From positions 16,877 to 80,876 of the forward strand of contig NZ_JAAVUT010000023.1 in the NCBI RefSeq assembly GCF_018449575.1: a stretch of DNA of 64,000 nt, written 5' to 3'. Shown here piece after piece: positions 26,965 through 37,654 of the stretch. The position numbers and the translations under genes are program-made. The notes under the pieces are model-generated. The model was given only the letters and a program-made list of their open reading frames with translations. It ran no database searches and was not told the origin of the DNA. Every line of letters begins with the position of its first letter. Position 1 is the first letter of the stretch. The stretch is from Sodalis sp. dw_96. Lineage in GTDB: Bacteria; Pseudomonadota; Gammaproteobacteria; Enterobacterales; Enterobacteriaceae.

Positions 26965-27018
26965 GAGAAGTTTCAGTATGATGCCCAGTCATTTCTTCAA
27001 CTGTGGAGTAGCTCGCAT

Positions 27019-27294
27019 ATGGCACGCGTAACTGTACAAGACGCCGTCGAAAAAATTGGTAACCGTTTTGACCTGGTGCTGGTCGCTGCTCGTCGCGCTC
27101 GGCAACTTCAGGTCGGCGGCAAGGACCCCCTGGTTGCGGAAGAAAACGATAAGTTCACCGTTATCGCCCTGCGTGAAATTGAAGAAGGCCTGATTACCAA
27201 CCAGATCCTCGACTTGCGGGATCGTCAGGAACAGCAGGAGCAGGAAGCCGCAGAAATCCAGGCGGTAACCGCGATTGCCGAAGGCCGTCGCTAA
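27019..27294 (+). CDS. rpoZ: RNA polymerase omega subunit
   Basis: Small subunit of RNA polymerase that helps assemble the beta' subunit and takes part in the ppGpp binding site. The product is 91 aa, the same length as in E. coli, with the conserved [20 protein letters not shown] start and the alpha-helical core ARRARQLQ. It lies between gmk and spoT in the conserved order. Confidence 0.97.
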   Translation: MARVTVQDAVEKIGNRFDLVLVAARRARQLQVGGKDPLVAEENDKFTVIALREIEEGLITNQILDLRDRQEQQEQEAAEIQAVTAIAEGRR

Positions 27295-27314
27295 CCTCAA
27301 ACAACGGTTCACAA

Positions 27315-29417
27315 TTGTATCTGTTTGAAAGCCTGAATCTATTGATTCAACGTTACCTGCCTGAGGATCAAATCAAACTCCTGCGGCAGGCGTATCTTGT
27401 CGCCCGTGATGCTCACGAGGGTCAGACACGTTCCAGCGGTGAGCCCTACATTACCCACCCGGTCGCCGTGGCATGCATACTGGCCGAAATGCGCCTGGAT
27501 TATGAGACGCTGATGGCGGCGTTGCTGCATGATGTCATTGAAGATACCCCCGCCACTTACCAGGACATGGAGCAATTGTTCGGTAAAAGCGTGGCGGAGC
27601 TGGTGGAAGGGGTCTCCAAGCTCGACAAGCTAAAATTCCGCGACAAGAAAGAAGCCCAGGCGGAAAACTTTCGCAAGATGATCATGGCGATGGTGCAGGA
27701 TATCCGGGTGGTGCTGATCAAGCTGGCGGACAGGACGCATAATATGCGCACACTGGGTGCCCTGCGCCCCGACAAGCGCCGGCGCATTGCCCGTGAAACG
27801 CTGGAAATCTACAGTCCGCTGGCCCATCGTCTCGGGATACACCATCTCAAAACGGAACTAGAGGAACTGGGTTTCGAAGCGCTGTATCCGAACCGCTACC
27901 GGGTCATTAAAGAGGTTGTCAAAGCCGCCCGCGGCAACCGCAAAGAGATGATCCAAAAGATACTCGCCGAAATCGAAGGGAGATTGACTGAAGCCGGCAT
28001 CCCCTGCCGCGTCAGCGGACGGGAAAAACATCTCTATTCCATTTATTGCAAAATGCACCTTAAAGAGCAGCGTTTCCATTCCATTATGGATATCTATGCC
28101 TTTAGGGTGATTGTCGGAGAAGTGGACACCTGCTATCGGGTATTGGGACAGATGCACAGCCTGTATAAGCCGCGTCCCGGGCGGGTGAAGGATTATATCG
28201 CCATTCCCAAGGCCAACGGATACCAGTCCCTGCATACCTCAATGATTGGCCCCCATGGCGTTCCGGTTGAGGTGCAAATCCGCACCGAAGACATGGACCA
28301 AATGGCGGAAATGGGGGTGGCCGCGCACTGGGCTTATAAGGAGCAGGGCGAAAGCGGCACCACGGCCCAGATCCGTGCCCAGCGCTGGATGCAAAGCCTG
28401 CTGGAGCTGCAGCAAAGCGCCGGCAGTTCGTTTGAATTTATCGAAAGCGTTAAATCCGATCTGTTCCCGGACGAAATTTATGTGTTCACGCCGGAGGGCC
28501 GCATTGTCGAACTGCCGGCCGGGGCCACCCCGGTGGATTTCGCTTACGCGGTGCATACCGATATCGGCCATGCCTGTGTCGGCGCCCGGGTGGACCGGCA
28601 GCCTTATCCCCTTTCCCAAGCCCTGACCAGCGGCCAGGCGGTGGAAATCATCACCGCTCCCGGCGCGCGCCCCAATGCGGCGTGGCTCAACTTTGTGGTC
28701 AGTTCCAAGGCCCGGGCCAAAATTCGCCAAATGCTGAAAAACCTCAAGCGCGACGACTCCGTCAGTCTGGGCCGCAGATTACTGAATCACGCCCTGGGAG
28801 GCAGCCGCAAGCTGGCGGAAGTGCCGCCGGAAAATATTCAGCGAGAGCTGGATCGGATGAAACTTTCTTCCCTTGACGACCTGCTGGCGGAAATCGGCCT
28901 GGGCAATGCCATGAGCGTGGTGATCGCCCGCAATCTCCAGGGCGATCAGTCCAATATGGTGCAGCCCGGTCCGAAGACCTTGCCCATCAAGGGGGCCGAC
29001 GGCGTGTTGATTACCTTCGCCAAATGCTGCCGCCCCATCCCCGGGGATCCGATTATCGCCCACGTCAGTCCCGGCAAAGGTCTGGTGGTGCACCATGAAT
29101 CCTGCCGGAATATCCGCGGTTATCAGAAAGACGCGGAAAAATTCATGGCGGTGGAGTGGCAACTGGATACCGAGCAGGAATTTATTGCCGAAATCAAAGT
29201 GGACATGTTTAATCATCAGGGAGTACTGGCCAATCTGACCGCGGCCATTAACGCCGCCGATTCCAACATCCAGAGCCTGAATACCGAAGAAAAAGACGGC
29301 CGGGTCTATAGCGCATTCATCCGTCTTACCACCCGCGACCGCGTCCATCTGGCCAATATCATGCGCAAAATACGCGTCATGCCGGATGTTATTAAGGTGA
29401 CGCGCAATCGGAATTAA
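27315..29417 (+). CDS. spoT: Bifunctional (p)ppGpp synthase/hydrolase SpoT
   Basis: Makes and, mainly, degrades the alarmone (p)ppGpp. The 700-aa product has an N-terminal HD hydrolase domain (about residues 20-170, HD in LLHDVIEDT), the synthetase-like domain (about 230-340), a TGS domain (about 385-445) and a C-terminal ACT domain (about 625-698). The start is TTG (MYLFESLN), as in E. coli, 20 bp after rpoZ. All domains are intact. In E. coli trmH follows directly; here it does not. Confidence 0.97.
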   Translation: MYLFESLNLLIQRYLPEDQIKLLRQAYLVARDAHEGQTRSSGEPYITHPVAVACILAEMRLDYETLMAALLHDVIEDTPATYQDMEQLFGKSVAELVEGVSKLDKLKFRDKKEAQAENFRKMIMAMVQDIRVVLIKLADRTHNMRTLGALRPDKRRRIARETLEIYSPLAHRLGIHHLKTELEELGFEALYPNRYRVIKEVVKAARGNRKEMIQKILAEIEGRLTEAGIPCRVSGREKHLYSIYCKMHLKEQRFHSIMDIYAFRVIVGEVDTCYRVLGQMHSLYKPRPGRVKDYIAIPKANGYQSLHTSMIGPHGVPVEVQIRTEDMDQMAEMGVAAHWAYKEQGESGTTAQIRAQRWMQSLLELQQSAGSSFEFIESVKSDLFPDEIYVFTPEGRIVELPAGATPVDFAYAVHTDIGHACVGARVDRQPYPLSQALTSGQAVEIITAPGARPNAAWLNFVVSSKARAKIRQMLKNLKRDDSVSLGRRLLNHALGGSRKLAEVPPENIQRELDRMKLSSLDDLLAEIGLGNAMSVVIARNLQGDQSNMVQPGPKTLPIKGADGVLITFAKCCRPIPGDPIIAHVSPGKGLVVHHESCRNIRGYQKDAEKFMAVEWQLDTEQEFIAEIKVDMFNHQGVLANLTAAINAADSNIQSLNTEEKDGRVYSAFIRLTTRDRVHLANIMRKIRVMPDVIKVTRNRN

Positions 29418-29545
29418 GCTCCGCGCCAGACCCGGGGAGCCGCGGCCATCGGGCCTCCTCCCGGGTTCGCGGCAGATGTGTCCAGGCGGGAAACCCGGTC
29501 ACGCAGCGTCACAACCGGCTTATTAACCTGCCACGGAGTGCTGAA
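29418..29545. other. spoT-recG junction lacking trmH
   Basis: Only 128 bp separate spoT from recG, whereas E. coli has the tRNA methyltransferase gene trmH here. A G+C-rich imperfect hairpin (ACCCGGGGAG near 29449, CTCCTCCCGGGT near 29455-29466) lies after the spoT stop without a T-run. No trmH remnant is readable in this gap. Confidence 0.6.
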
Positions 29546-31630
29546 ATGATGGAAGGCCGTCTACTGAACGCCATACCGTTAAATACGCTTTCAGGGGTCG
29601 GTCCCGCGCAGGCGGCCAAGCTCGCCCGTCTCGGGCTGGAAAATCTCCAGGATTTGTTGCTGCATCTTCCCCTGCGCTACGAAGATCGCACACGGTTATA
29701 TGCCATCAACGACGTCTTGCCCGGCATGTTTGTGACGGTGCAGGGGGAAGTGCTAGGCTCCGACATCAGCTTCGGCCGGCGGCGCATGTTAACCTGCCGG
29801 GTTCGCGACGATAGCGGTCTTATCACCCTGCGCTTTTTTAACTTCAACGCCGCAATGAAAAACAGCCTGGCCGCCGGCCGCCGGCTTACCGCTTATGGGG
29901 AAATCCGGCGCGGGCAGCTGGGGGCTGAAATCATTCATCCGGAATACCATATCCTCGGCGACCATAGCGATGTCGAACTGGCTCCGGCCCTGACACCGGT
30001 ATATCCCACCACCGAAGGCGTTCGCCAGGCCACCCTGCGCAATCTGACGGATCAGGCGCTGGTGTTGCTCGATACCTGCCCCATTGCCGAACTGCTGCCC
30101 CCGGAGCTGATCCGTGGACTCATCAGCCTGCCCGAGGCGCTGCGCACGTTGCATCGTCCGCCGCCGGATATCTCTTTAGCGGATTTGGAGCAGGGTAAAC
30201 ACCCGGCCCAGCGGCGTCTGATTCTGGAGGAACTGCTGGCCCATAATCTCAGTATGCTGGCGGTACGGGCCGGAGTGCGTAAAGATCTGGCCCTTGCGTT
30301 GACCCACGGATCGCAGTTAAAACAGCGGTTTCTCGCGTTGCTTCCTTTTACGCCCACCGGCGCCCAGCAGCGGGTGGTGGATGAAATCGAACGGGATTTG
30401 GCCCAGCCGGTGCCAATGATGCGGTTGATACAAGGAGATGTCGGTTCGGGAAAAACCCTGGTGGCGGCGCTGGCGGCGCTGCGGGCTATCGGTGAGGGTA
30501 AGCAGGTGGCCCTTATGGCCCCCACCGAGCTGCTGGCGGAGCAGCATGCCATGACCTTCCGCGGCTGGTTCGAACCGCTGGGTATCGAGGTGGGCTGGCT
30601 GGCGGGGAAACAAAAGGGTAAGGCGCGCCAGGCCCAGCAGGAAGCCATCGCGCAAGGGCGCGTGGGCATGGTGGTGGGTACTCATGCGATATTCCAGGAG
30701 CAGGTGCAATTTTCGGGGCTGGCGCTGGTTATTATCGATGAGCAGCACCGCTTCGGCGTCCATCAGCGCCTGGCGTTGTGGGAAAAGGGGCTGGCGCAAG
30801 GGTTTCATCCCCACCAGCTGATCATGACCGCCACGCCCATCCCCCGTACCCTGGCCATGACCGCTTATGCCGATCTGGATACTTCGGTTATCGATGAACT
30901 TCCCCCGGGGCGTAAGCCGGTGACCACGGTGGCTATTCCGGATACCCGGCGCAGCGAGATTATCCAGCGGGTGCGGCGGGCCTGTTTACAAGAGCAGCGC
31001 CAGGCGTATTGGGTCTGTACCCTCATTGATGAATCCGATTTGCTGGAAGCCCAGGCGGCGCAGGCCACCTGGGAAGAGTTACAGGGCGCCCTGCCGGAGC
31101 TGCGTATCGGGCTGGTGCACGGCCGGCTGAAGTCCAGGGAAAAGCAGGAGATCATGCAGGCGTTCAAGGCCGGGGAGATTCATCTGTTGGTGGCCACCAC
31201 CGTGATTGAAGTGGGCGTGGATGTACCCAATGCCAGCCTGATGATTATCGAGAACCCCGAACGTCTGGGGCTGGCGCAATTGCACCAGTTGCGCGGACGG
31301 GTCGGGCGCGGCGCGGTGGCCTCTCACTGTGTATTGTTATATAAGTCCCCGCTGAGTAAAACCGCCCAAAGACGTCTGCAGGTATTACGGGACACCAACG
31401 ACGGTTTTGTCATTGCGCAGCAGGATTTGGAAATTCGCGGTCCCGGGGAGTTGCTGGGTACGCGCCAGACCGGCAATGCGGAATTCAAAGTGGCGGATTT
31501 ACTGCGCGATCAGGCCATGATCCCGGAGGTCCAGCGTCTGGCGCGGCATATTCATGAGCACTGGCCGGATCTCGCCCGGCTGTTGATTGAGCGCTGGATG
31601 CCGGAACGGGTTCGTTATACCAATGCGTAG
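29546..31630 (+). CDS. recG: ATP-dependent DNA helicase RecG
   Basis: Branch-migrating helicase that regresses stalled forks and processes Holliday junctions. The 694-aa product has the N-terminal wedge/OB domain (about residues 1-155), helicase motifs GDVGSGKT (motif I), DEQHRFG (motif II) and TATPIPRTLAMT (motif III), and the C-terminal motif VI region LGLAQLHQLRGRVGR. GGAG lies seven bases before the ATG at 29546. Collinear with E. coli RecG. Confidence 0.97.
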   Translation: MMEGRLLNAIPLNTLSGVGPAQAAKLARLGLENLQDLLLHLPLRYEDRTRLYAINDVLPGMFVTVQGEVLGSDISFGRRRMLTCRVRDDSGLITLRFFNFNAAMKNSLAAGRRLTAYGEIRRGQLGAEIIHPEYHILGDHSDVELAPALTPVYPTTEGVRQATLRNLTDQALVLLDTCPIAELLPPELIRGLISLPEALRTLHRPPPDISLADLEQGKHPAQRRLILEELLAHNLSMLAVRAGVRKDLALALTHGSQLKQRFLALLPFTPTGAQQRVVDEIERDLAQPVPMMRLIQGDVGSGKTLVAALAALRAIGEGKQVALMAPTELLAEQHAMTFRGWFEPLGIEVGWLAGKQKGKARQAQQEAIAQGRVGMVVGTHAIFQEQVQFSGLALVIIDEQHRFGVHQRLALWEKGLAQGFHPHQLIMTATPIPRTLAMTAYADLDTSVIDELPPGRKPVTTVAIPDTRRSEIIQRVRRACLQEQRQAYWVCTLIDESDLLEAQAAQATWEELQGALPELRIGLVHGRLKSREKQEIMQAFKAGEIHLLVATTVIEVGVDVPNASLMIIENPERLGLAQLHQLRGRVGRGAVASHCVLLYKSPLSKTAQRRLQVLRDTNDGFVIAQQDLEIRGPGELLGTRQTGNAEFKVADLLRDQAMIPEVQRLARHIHEHWPDLARLLIERWMPERVRYTNA

Positions 31631-31904
31631 GCGCTCTCCCTTTGACTCGCTCGGTTTAACCCTGGGTGATAGCGGGCTTACCGCGCTGTGGGGCGCTCGG
31701 TCGGGCAGAAAAACCATGCCCGATTCGACCCCATCAGCACGGTTTCCCTTTAACACGCTAGTTTAAGCCCGGCGTTAACGTAAGTGGGAAATTGCCCCTG
31801 AGTTGACTTATATCAAGCGGTGGGGATGTGCGCAGGATGCAATCGATTGCTTTTAGAAACAAGTTGATTAAAATGCCCTCTTTGCCGTCCGGAAGCCATT
31901 CAAC

Positions 31905-33290
31905 ATGACAATGCCCTCCTATGAAATCGATGACGCGCCGATTCCCGTCGTCAAAAGCGAGCTGATTTATCACCTTGACGATCGGCCGCCCTTGGCGGAA
32001 ACCCTGTTTGCCGCCTGCCAGCATTTATTGGCGATGTTTATCGCCGTTATTACTCCCGGGCTGCTGATTTGCCAGGCGCTGGGACTGCCGGCGCAGGATA
32101 CGCAGCATATTATCAGCATGTCATTGTTCGCTTCCGGACTGGCTTCCATACTGCAAATCAAGACCTGGGGACCGGTGGGGTCGGGCTTGTTATCCATTCA
32201 GGGCACCAGCTTTAACTTTGTCACGCCGCTTATCATGGGCGGGCTGGCCCTGAAAACCGGCGGCGCCGATGTGCCCACCATGATGGCGGCCCTGTTCGGC
32301 ACCCTGATGGTGGCCTCATGTACCGAGATTTTACTCTCCCGGGTGCTGCACCTGGCGCGACGCATTATCACGCCGCTGGTGTCCGGAATCGTGGTAATGA
32401 TTATCGGTATTTCGCTTATCCAGGTTGGCCTGACCTCCATCGGCGGCGGGTTTGCCGCCATGGGCAACCACACCTTCGGCGCGCCGAAAAATCTGCTGCT
32501 GGCGGGGATCGTCCTGGTGGTTATCATCCTGCTTAACCGCCAGCGCAACCCCTATCTGCGGGTGGCTTCGCTGGTGATTGCCATGGCGGTGGGCTATGCG
32601 GCGGCCTGGCTTCTGGGCATGCTGCCGCCGTCCGGGCCCGCGGCGCCCCATAAGCTTATCATGGTGCCGACTCCGCTCTATTACGGCCTGGGGTTCGATT
32701 GGGACCTGCTGGTACCGCTAATACTGGTGTTTATGGTCACCTCCATTGAAACCATCGGCGATATCACCGCCACGTCGGATGTTTCGGAACAACCGGTACG
32801 CGGGCCGGTATATATGCGCCGCCTGAAAGGCGGCGTATTGGCCAATGGGCTGAATTCTTTTCTATCCGCGGTGTTTAATACCTTCCCCAACTCCTGTTTC
32901 GGCCAGAACAACGGCGTCATCCAGCTTACCGGCGTTGCCAGCCGTTATGTGGGTTTTGTGGTGGCATTGATGCTGATCGCCCTCGGGCTGTTTCCGGTGG
33001 TCAGTGGTTTCGTCCAGCATATTCCGGAGCCGGTACTGGGAGGCGCCACTATCGTAATGTTCGGCACCATCGCCGCCTCCGGGGTCCGTATCGTTTCGCG
33101 GGAACGGCTGAACCGCCGCGCGATTATGATTATCGCCCTGTCGCTGGCGGTGGGCCTGGGGGTCTCGCAACAACCCCTGATCCTGCAATTTGCGCCGCAA
33201 TGGTTAAAGACCTTACTGTCATCCGGTATTGCCGCCGGCGGCATCACCGCTATCATCTTGAATTTACTGTTCCCTCCGGAAAACAATTAA
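31905..33290 (+). CDS. xanP: Xanthine permease (NCS2 family)
   Basis: Inner-membrane proton/xanthine symporter, 461 aa, about 14 helices, closely resembling E. coli XanP (YicE): QTHF-like helix 1 region [10 protein letters not shown], the [18 protein letters not shown] loop, and the NCS2 signature near [17 protein letters not shown] and [16 protein letters not shown]. In E. coli the divergent gltS lies between recG and xanP; here only 274 bp separate them and gltS is absent. A strong terminator follows. Confidence 0.93.
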   Translation: MTMPSYEIDDAPIPVVKSELIYHLDDRPPLAETLFAACQHLLAMFIAVITPGLLICQALGLPAQDTQHIISMSLFASGLASILQIKTWGPVGSGLLSIQGTSFNFVTPLIMGGLALKTGGADVPTMMAALFGTLMVASCTEILLSRVLHLARRIITPLVSGIVVMIIGISLIQVGLTSIGGGFAAMGNHTFGAPKNLLLAGIVLVVIILLNRQRNPYLRVASLVIAMAVGYAAAWLLGMLPPSGPAAPHKLIMVPTPLYYGLGFDWDLLVPLILVFMVTSIETIGDITATSDVSEQPVRGPVYMRRLKGGVLANGLNSFLSAVFNTFPNSCFGQNNGVIQLTGVASRYVGFVVALMLIALGLFPVVSGFVQHIPEPVLGGATIVMFGTIAASGVRIVSRERLNRRAIMIIALSLAVGLGVSQQPLILQFAPQWLKTLLSSGIAAGGITAIILNLLFPPENN

Positions 33291-33311
33291 TTAACATTCA
33301 TCCTTTTATCA

Positions 33312-33342
33312 AGCCGCTGTCCCAATACAGCGGCTTTTTTTT
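33312..33342 (+). terminator. Rho-independent terminator of xanP
   Basis: Stem AGCCGCTG (33312-33319) with CAGCGGCT (33328-33335), 8-nt loop, followed by a run of seven T. It lies 22 bp after the xanP stop. Confidence 0.9.
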
Positions 33343-33424
33343 GCCGGAAACGCTTTGCCTATTGAGAAGCGCCGCTAATTACGGCATAAACACTGTAACC
33401 TTTATGACAGCGATGGATTGAGCG

Positions 33425-35116
33425 ATGAAATTTATTGGGAAACTCTTGTTATCAATACTTTTGATATTGCTATTGATAATCATCCTGATCTACGTCTTGC
33501 TGCAAACCCCTTGGGGCGCGGGCTGGGTCAGCAAATGGGTAACCCGGCACAGCGATTTCCAACTGTCATTGGAGAAAATTGATCATAACTGGTCCGATCC
33601 CACGGAAATTTCATTAATAAACATCACGTTCGGTCAAAAAGGCCATCCCAGCACCCTGGTTGCCAAACAATTGGTGGCTGGTATAAGCGCCCGCCAATTT
33701 ACCGACCCCTTTCATTTTTACCGGATACAAATGCAGGACGGTACGCTGAACATGGATGCCTCGCCGCCCCTTTCCTCGTTACAGGCGGATGTCCTGCAGC
33801 TGAACGGTATGGCGGTGCAATCCCCTCAAGGGGGATGGCATCTCAATGGGCAAAATGTCAACGCCGGCATCACCCCGTGGAAACCGGAGAAGGACTTTCC
33901 CCTGGGGCGCAACGCCCGGTTTCAGCTGAGCGCCAGTACTTTGACCCTGAACGGCGTTCCGGCTGAAAACGTGTTGGTGCAAGGGGAGATCGATAATCAC
34001 CAGTTGAAGCTGGATAACCTGGGCGCCGACCTATCCCAGGGTGAACTGACCGGCAATGCGCGACGGGATGAGGACGGCAGCTGGTGGGTGGATAATCTGC
34101 GCCTGAGCAATGTCCGGATGCAAACCGAGAAGAGCCTGAATGATTTTTTGCAGCAGATATCCCAAGTGCCGAAAATCACCATCCATCGCTTCGATTTGAT
34201 CGACGCGCGTATGGAAGGCAAGGATTGGGCATTCAGCGACCTGGACCTGACCTTGCGGAATATTACCTTTCAGGACGGCGACTGGTCCACCGATGACGGG
34301 TCGTTATCTTTCAGCGCCAGCGATCTGATTAACGGAACGGTGCATTTAAACGATCCCATCGCCAATCTGGCCTTTTCGCCCCAAGGGATAGAAATCCGTC
34401 AATTCAGCGGGCGCTGGGAAGGCGGATTGATGCGCACGTCGGGCCGGTGGTTGCGCGACGGCCGGCAACTGGAGCTGGACGAGTTCATGGTCGCCGGGCT
34501 GGAATATACCCTGCCGGCAAACTGGCGTGACAGCTGGCAGCAGCCGTTGCCGTCCTGGCTGGCGCAGGTCACCGTGGATAAATTCACCGCCAACCGGAAC
34601 CTGCTCATTGATATCAATCCGGCATTCCCGTTTCAAATCACCGCATTGGATGGTTACGGCAAGCAGTTGGAGCTGGCGCGTAATCACCAATGGGGTATCT
34701 GGTCCGGCAGCCTTAACCTCAACGGCAGCGACGCCACGTTTAATAAAATCGACGTACGCCGCCCTTCGCTGGCGTTAACCGCCGATCCGGATAAAATCAC
34801 CGTCACCGACCTGAGCGCCTTCGCCGGTGACGGATTGGTGGAAGTCACCGCCTTGATGAACCAGCAGCCCGCCCGCAACTTTTCGCTCAACCTGACCGGC
34901 AAAGCAGTCCCGTTGGACGTCATGGGGCGCTGGGGATGGCCCGCCATGCCGTTGTCCGGCAACGGCAACGTTCAGCTAACCCTGACCGGTCAGCTCACCG
35001 CACAGGCGCCCCTGAGGCCGACCCTGAACGGCAGGCTACAGGCTGTCGACGCAAAAGGACAATCCCTGAACCAGACAATGACCCAGGGCGAGGTGGCGGA
35101 AGACGCGGCCCATTAA
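33425..35116 (+). CDS. yicH: AsmA-family protein YicH
   Basis: A 563-aa envelope protein of the AsmA family, with one N-terminal membrane anchor (MKFIGKLLLSILLILLLIIILIYVLL, residues 1-26) and a long periplasmic beta-rich part ending in the AsmA-like repeat region (GWPAMPLSGNGNVQLTLTGQL near residue 500). Collinear with E. coli YicH. AsmA-like proteins are thought to act in lipid transport between membranes. Position after xanP is conserved. Confidence 0.9.
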   Translation: MKFIGKLLLSILLILLLIIILIYVLLQTPWGAGWVSKWVTRHSDFQLSLEKIDHNWSDPTEISLINITFGQKGHPSTLVAKQLVAGISARQFTDPFHFYRIQMQDGTLNMDASPPLSSLQADVLQLNGMAVQSPQGGWHLNGQNVNAGITPWKPEKDFPLGRNARFQLSASTLTLNGVPAENVLVQGEIDNHQLKLDNLGADLSQGELTGNARRDEDGSWWVDNLRLSNVRMQTEKSLNDFLQQISQVPKITIHRFDLIDARMEGKDWAFSDLDLTLRNITFQDGDWSTDDGSLSFSASDLINGTVHLNDPIANLAFSPQGIEIRQFSGRWEGGLMRTSGRWLRDGRQLELDEFMVAGLEYTLPANWRDSWQQPLPSWLAQVTVDKFTANRNLLIDINPAFPFQITALDGYGKQLELARNHQWGIWSGSLNLNGSDATFNKIDVRRPSLALTADPDKITVTDLSAFAGDGLVEVTALMNQQPARNFSLNLTGKAVPLDVMGRWGWPAMPLSGNGNVQLTLTGQLTAQAPLRPTLNGRLQAVDAKGQSLNQTMTQGEVAEDAAH

Positions 35117-35193
35117 GCCTTTCGGGTTAACAAGACCAAGGCGCTGCGGATACTAAGGCTTAATCGGCGCGTTACCAGGATACCATGTAAGCT

Positions 35194-35320
35194 TATACCC
35201 TAAATAATTCGGGTTGCAGGAAGGCGGCGACGCAGCGAATCCCCACGAGCTTACACAGGTAAGTGACTGGGGTAATTGAGGAAAGCCAACGCACCTGCAA
35301 CTTGAAGTATGACGGGTATA
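35194..35320. repeat. ERIC element (127 bp), copy 1
   Basis: A full-length enterobacterial repetitive intergenic consensus element, bounded by TATACCC and GGGTATA. It contains the core AGTGACTGGGGT and the GAATCCCC-GAGCTTAC arm. Its reverse complement matches the copy at 52460-52586 almost base for base. It lies between the convergent yicH and fabY genes. Confidence 0.92.
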
Positions 35321-35324
35321 AGGC

Positions 35325-36266
35325 TTAATCGACATGGGAGCCGCCACGCTCCAGCGGTTGATCATGGGCCGGCGGCAATACCAGATAAATACCTTTGAAT
35401 ACCGCCCCCTGTTTGTCGTTGCCGAATAATTCGACTTCCAGCTGCACCCGTGCCCTGCGTCCGCGGGCCAGTCGGTCCAGATCCCCGCTCAGGGAACCGA
35501 GATCCGCGATGGCGCAGGGCCGGCCGGTAACCGGCGTTGTATACCGGATATGAGCATCCGCCAGGATAATGGTGCCCCCTAACTGGCGCTCCCGCAGCAA
35601 CAGCCAAATCAATCCCCAGCCGGTGAGGGTGGCCAGTGAAAACAAACTGCCGGCAAATAACGTATGATGGGGATTCTGGTTGCCGGTTTCCGGCATGGTG
35701 GTCATGAATTTCTGGCCGGTGTACTGGCTTATTCGCACCCCCATTTTTTCACTCAGGGGAATATGCTCGTACCAGGCCTGCTGCAACTGACCGCACCAAT
35801 CCGGCCGGTGCAAAATATCGTCCAGCGTGGCGATGGGTTTAATCATTAAAAAGTGCCGTATGGGCGTAGAGGACGGCGCCAGGATTTCACCCTGATTGAT
35901 AAAGCCCAGCTTGGCGAAAAAATCCACCGCATCCTCGCGGGCGCTACACACCACACGCTTTACCCCTTCCTGGCGGGCGACGGATTCCAGCGTCATGGCC
36001 ACCAACGTGCCCAGGCCCTTATCCTGCACCTGCGGATCTACCGCCAGAAAACGAATGGCCGCCTCATTGTCGGCATTGATATACAGCCGACCCACCGCCA
36101 CCGGTTTGCCCTCTTCATCCACCACCATCTGGTGATGCGCCATGGCATCATAGGCATCCCGCTCGGAGCCCGGCGGCTGATGTAAAGGCTTGCGTAACAT
36201 TTCCCAGCGGAACTGATAGTATTCCTTTAACTCTTCCTCGGTTTGCGGAACGCGCAAGTGATACAT
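35325..36266 (-). CDS. fabY: FabY (YiiD): GNAT domain fused to hotdog thioesterase-like domain
   Basis: A 313-aa protein with an N-terminal acetyltransferase-like domain (about residues 1-145, with [16 protein letters not shown] as acetyl-CoA loop) and a C-terminal hotdog domain (about 155-305, with [21 protein letters not shown]). FabY can initiate fatty acid synthesis from acetyl-ACP when FabH is absent. It begins a leftward block with dtd, yihY and yihX in reverse order and ends 4 bp from the ERIC element. Confidence 0.92.
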   Translation of the reverse strand: MYHLRVPQTEEELKEYYQFRWEMLRKPLHQPPGSERDAYDAMAHHQMVVDEEGKPVAVGRLYINADNEAAIRFLAVDPQVQDKGLGTLVAMTLESVARQEGVKRVVCSAREDAVDFFAKLGFINQGEILAPSSTPIRHFLMIKPIATLDDILHRPDWCGQLQQAWYEHIPLSEKMGVRISQYTGQKFMTTMPETGNQNPHHTLFAGSLFSLATLTGWGLIWLLLRERQLGGTIILADAHIRYTTPVTGRPCAIADLGSLSGDLDRLARGRRARVQLEVELFGNDKQGAVFKGIYLVLPPAHDQPLERGGSHVD

Positions 36267-36299
36267 GACATACTCTCTCTTTGAGTGCCCTTACCGACC

Positions 36300-36737
36300 T
36301 TAGACCTGCAACCAGAACGTCGCCGGCCCGTCATTCACCAGCTCTACCTGCATATCCGCCCCAAAGCGGCCGGTTTGCGTCAGGATATCCGCCCGGCGGC
36401 AGCATTCGGTAAAATAGTGGTATAACCGTCCCGCTTCCGCCGGCGGTGCGCCGCGGGAGAAGCCGGGCCGCAGCCCCTTGTCGGTATCCGCCGCCAATGT
36501 AAACTGTGACACAACCAGCACGCTGCCGCCGGACTGGCGGACATCCAGGTTCATTTTGCCTCGTGAGTCACTGAAAATACGATAAGCCAACACCCGTTGG
36601 CAAAGCTTTGCCGCGCTCGATTCCTCATCCTGCTTTTCCACTCCCAGCAGGATCAATAATCCCGGGCCGATTTCCCCCACCAGGATGTCGTCCACGGTAA
36701 CCCGGGCGCGCAAGACCCGTTGAATCAACGCAATCAT
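36300..36737 (-). CDS. dtd: D-aminoacyl-tRNA deacylase
   Basis: Hydrolyses D-aminoacyl-tRNA to recycle tRNA and keep D-amino acids (and misplaced glycine) out of proteins. The 145-aa product begins [17 protein letters not shown] and contains the two catalytic motifs [17 protein letters not shown] and [11 protein letters not shown]. The start at 36737 overlaps the stop of yihY (ATGA), so the longer open frame is rejected. Confidence 0.95.
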   Translation of the reverse strand: MIALIQRVLRARVTVDDILVGEIGPGLLILLGVEKQDEESSAAKLCQRVLAYRIFSDSRGKMNLDVRQSGGSVLVVSQFTLAADTDKGLRPGFSRGAPPAEAGRLYHYFTECCRRADILTQTGRFGADMQVELVNDGPATFWLQV

Positions 36738-37588
36738 CGGGAGACCGTCTCCTCTAAAGCCAACAGCCGGTGTTCGGTCAAGGAGACGGTAATTTCCGCC
36801 CCCAACAATACAATACACCAGCTCCAGTATACCCAGAGAAATAAGATTGGAATCACCGCCAGCACGCCATAAATCAATTGATAGGAAGGAAACATGGTGA
36901 CATATAAACCAAAGACTTTCTTGCCCAACTCAAACAGCAGGCCGGCCACCAGGGCACCCGCCAATGCATCCCGATTCGGTACCCTTACCGTAGGCACCAC
37001 GCTGTACAACAGCCAGAACGAAGCGCAGGAGAGCAATAATGGGAATACCCGCAGAGCGACGGAAGCAAACATGCTGGTGCCGGTGGTTTGCAGCCAGCCA
37101 ATGGACAACAGATAAGAACTGAGGGCCATGCTGGCGCCGGTCAATAGCGGTCCCAGTGTCAGTACCATCCAGTACACCGCAAATGAGAAAATAAGGGGGC
37201 GCTTTTTTTTACTGCGCCAGATGGTATTGAGCACAGTATCCACGGAATAAATCAGCAGGAGGGAGGTGACAATCAGCCCGCAGGTGCCCACCACCGTCAT
37301 CTTGCTGGTGTTAAGCATAAACTGTTCGAGATAACGCTGAATCACGTTACCGGTAGCCGGCATAAAATTGGTAAAGATAAAGTTTTTCAACTGTACGCTG
37401 ACATCCGAAAATACCGGGAATGCGGCGATCAACGCAAATACCACGGTAACCAACGGCACCAGAGAGAGCAGCGAAACATAAGCCAGATGCCCGGCCAAAA
37501 CCGTCAGCCGGTCCTGATCAATACGTATGATCAATAGCTTGATGAAGGAATAACAATGGCTTATTTCCTTCAGGTTAGGACGTCTCAT
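36734..37588 (-). CDS. yihY: YihY/UPF0761 inner-membrane protein
   Basis: A 284-aa membrane protein with about six helices, of the YihY/BrkB family once mislabelled RNase BN. Clear match to E. coli YihY ([42 protein letters not shown]). The start at 37588 is favoured because GAGGA lies eight bases upstream, over the TTG at 37603. Function unknown. Overlaps dtd by 4 bp. Confidence 0.93.
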   Translation of the reverse strand: MRRPNLKEISHCYSFIKLLIIRIDQDRLTVLAGHLAYVSLLSLVPLVTVVFALIAAFPVFSDVSVQLKNFIFTNFMPATGNVIQRYLEQFMLNTSKMTVVGTCGLIVTSLLLIYSVDTVLNTIWRSKKKRPLIFSFAVYWMVLTLGPLLTGASMALSSYLLSIGWLQTTGTSMFASVALRVFPLLLSCASFWLLYSVVPTVRVPNRDALAGALVAGLLFELGKKVFGLYVTMFPSYQLIYGVLAVIPILFLWVYWSWCIVLLGAEITVSLTEHRLLALEETVSR

Positions 37589-37654
37589 CGCAATCTTCCT
37601 CAATGAACGGGCCGATGCTTTTTAAGCACCACCTTGCGCGGGGTCCTGGTCCTG

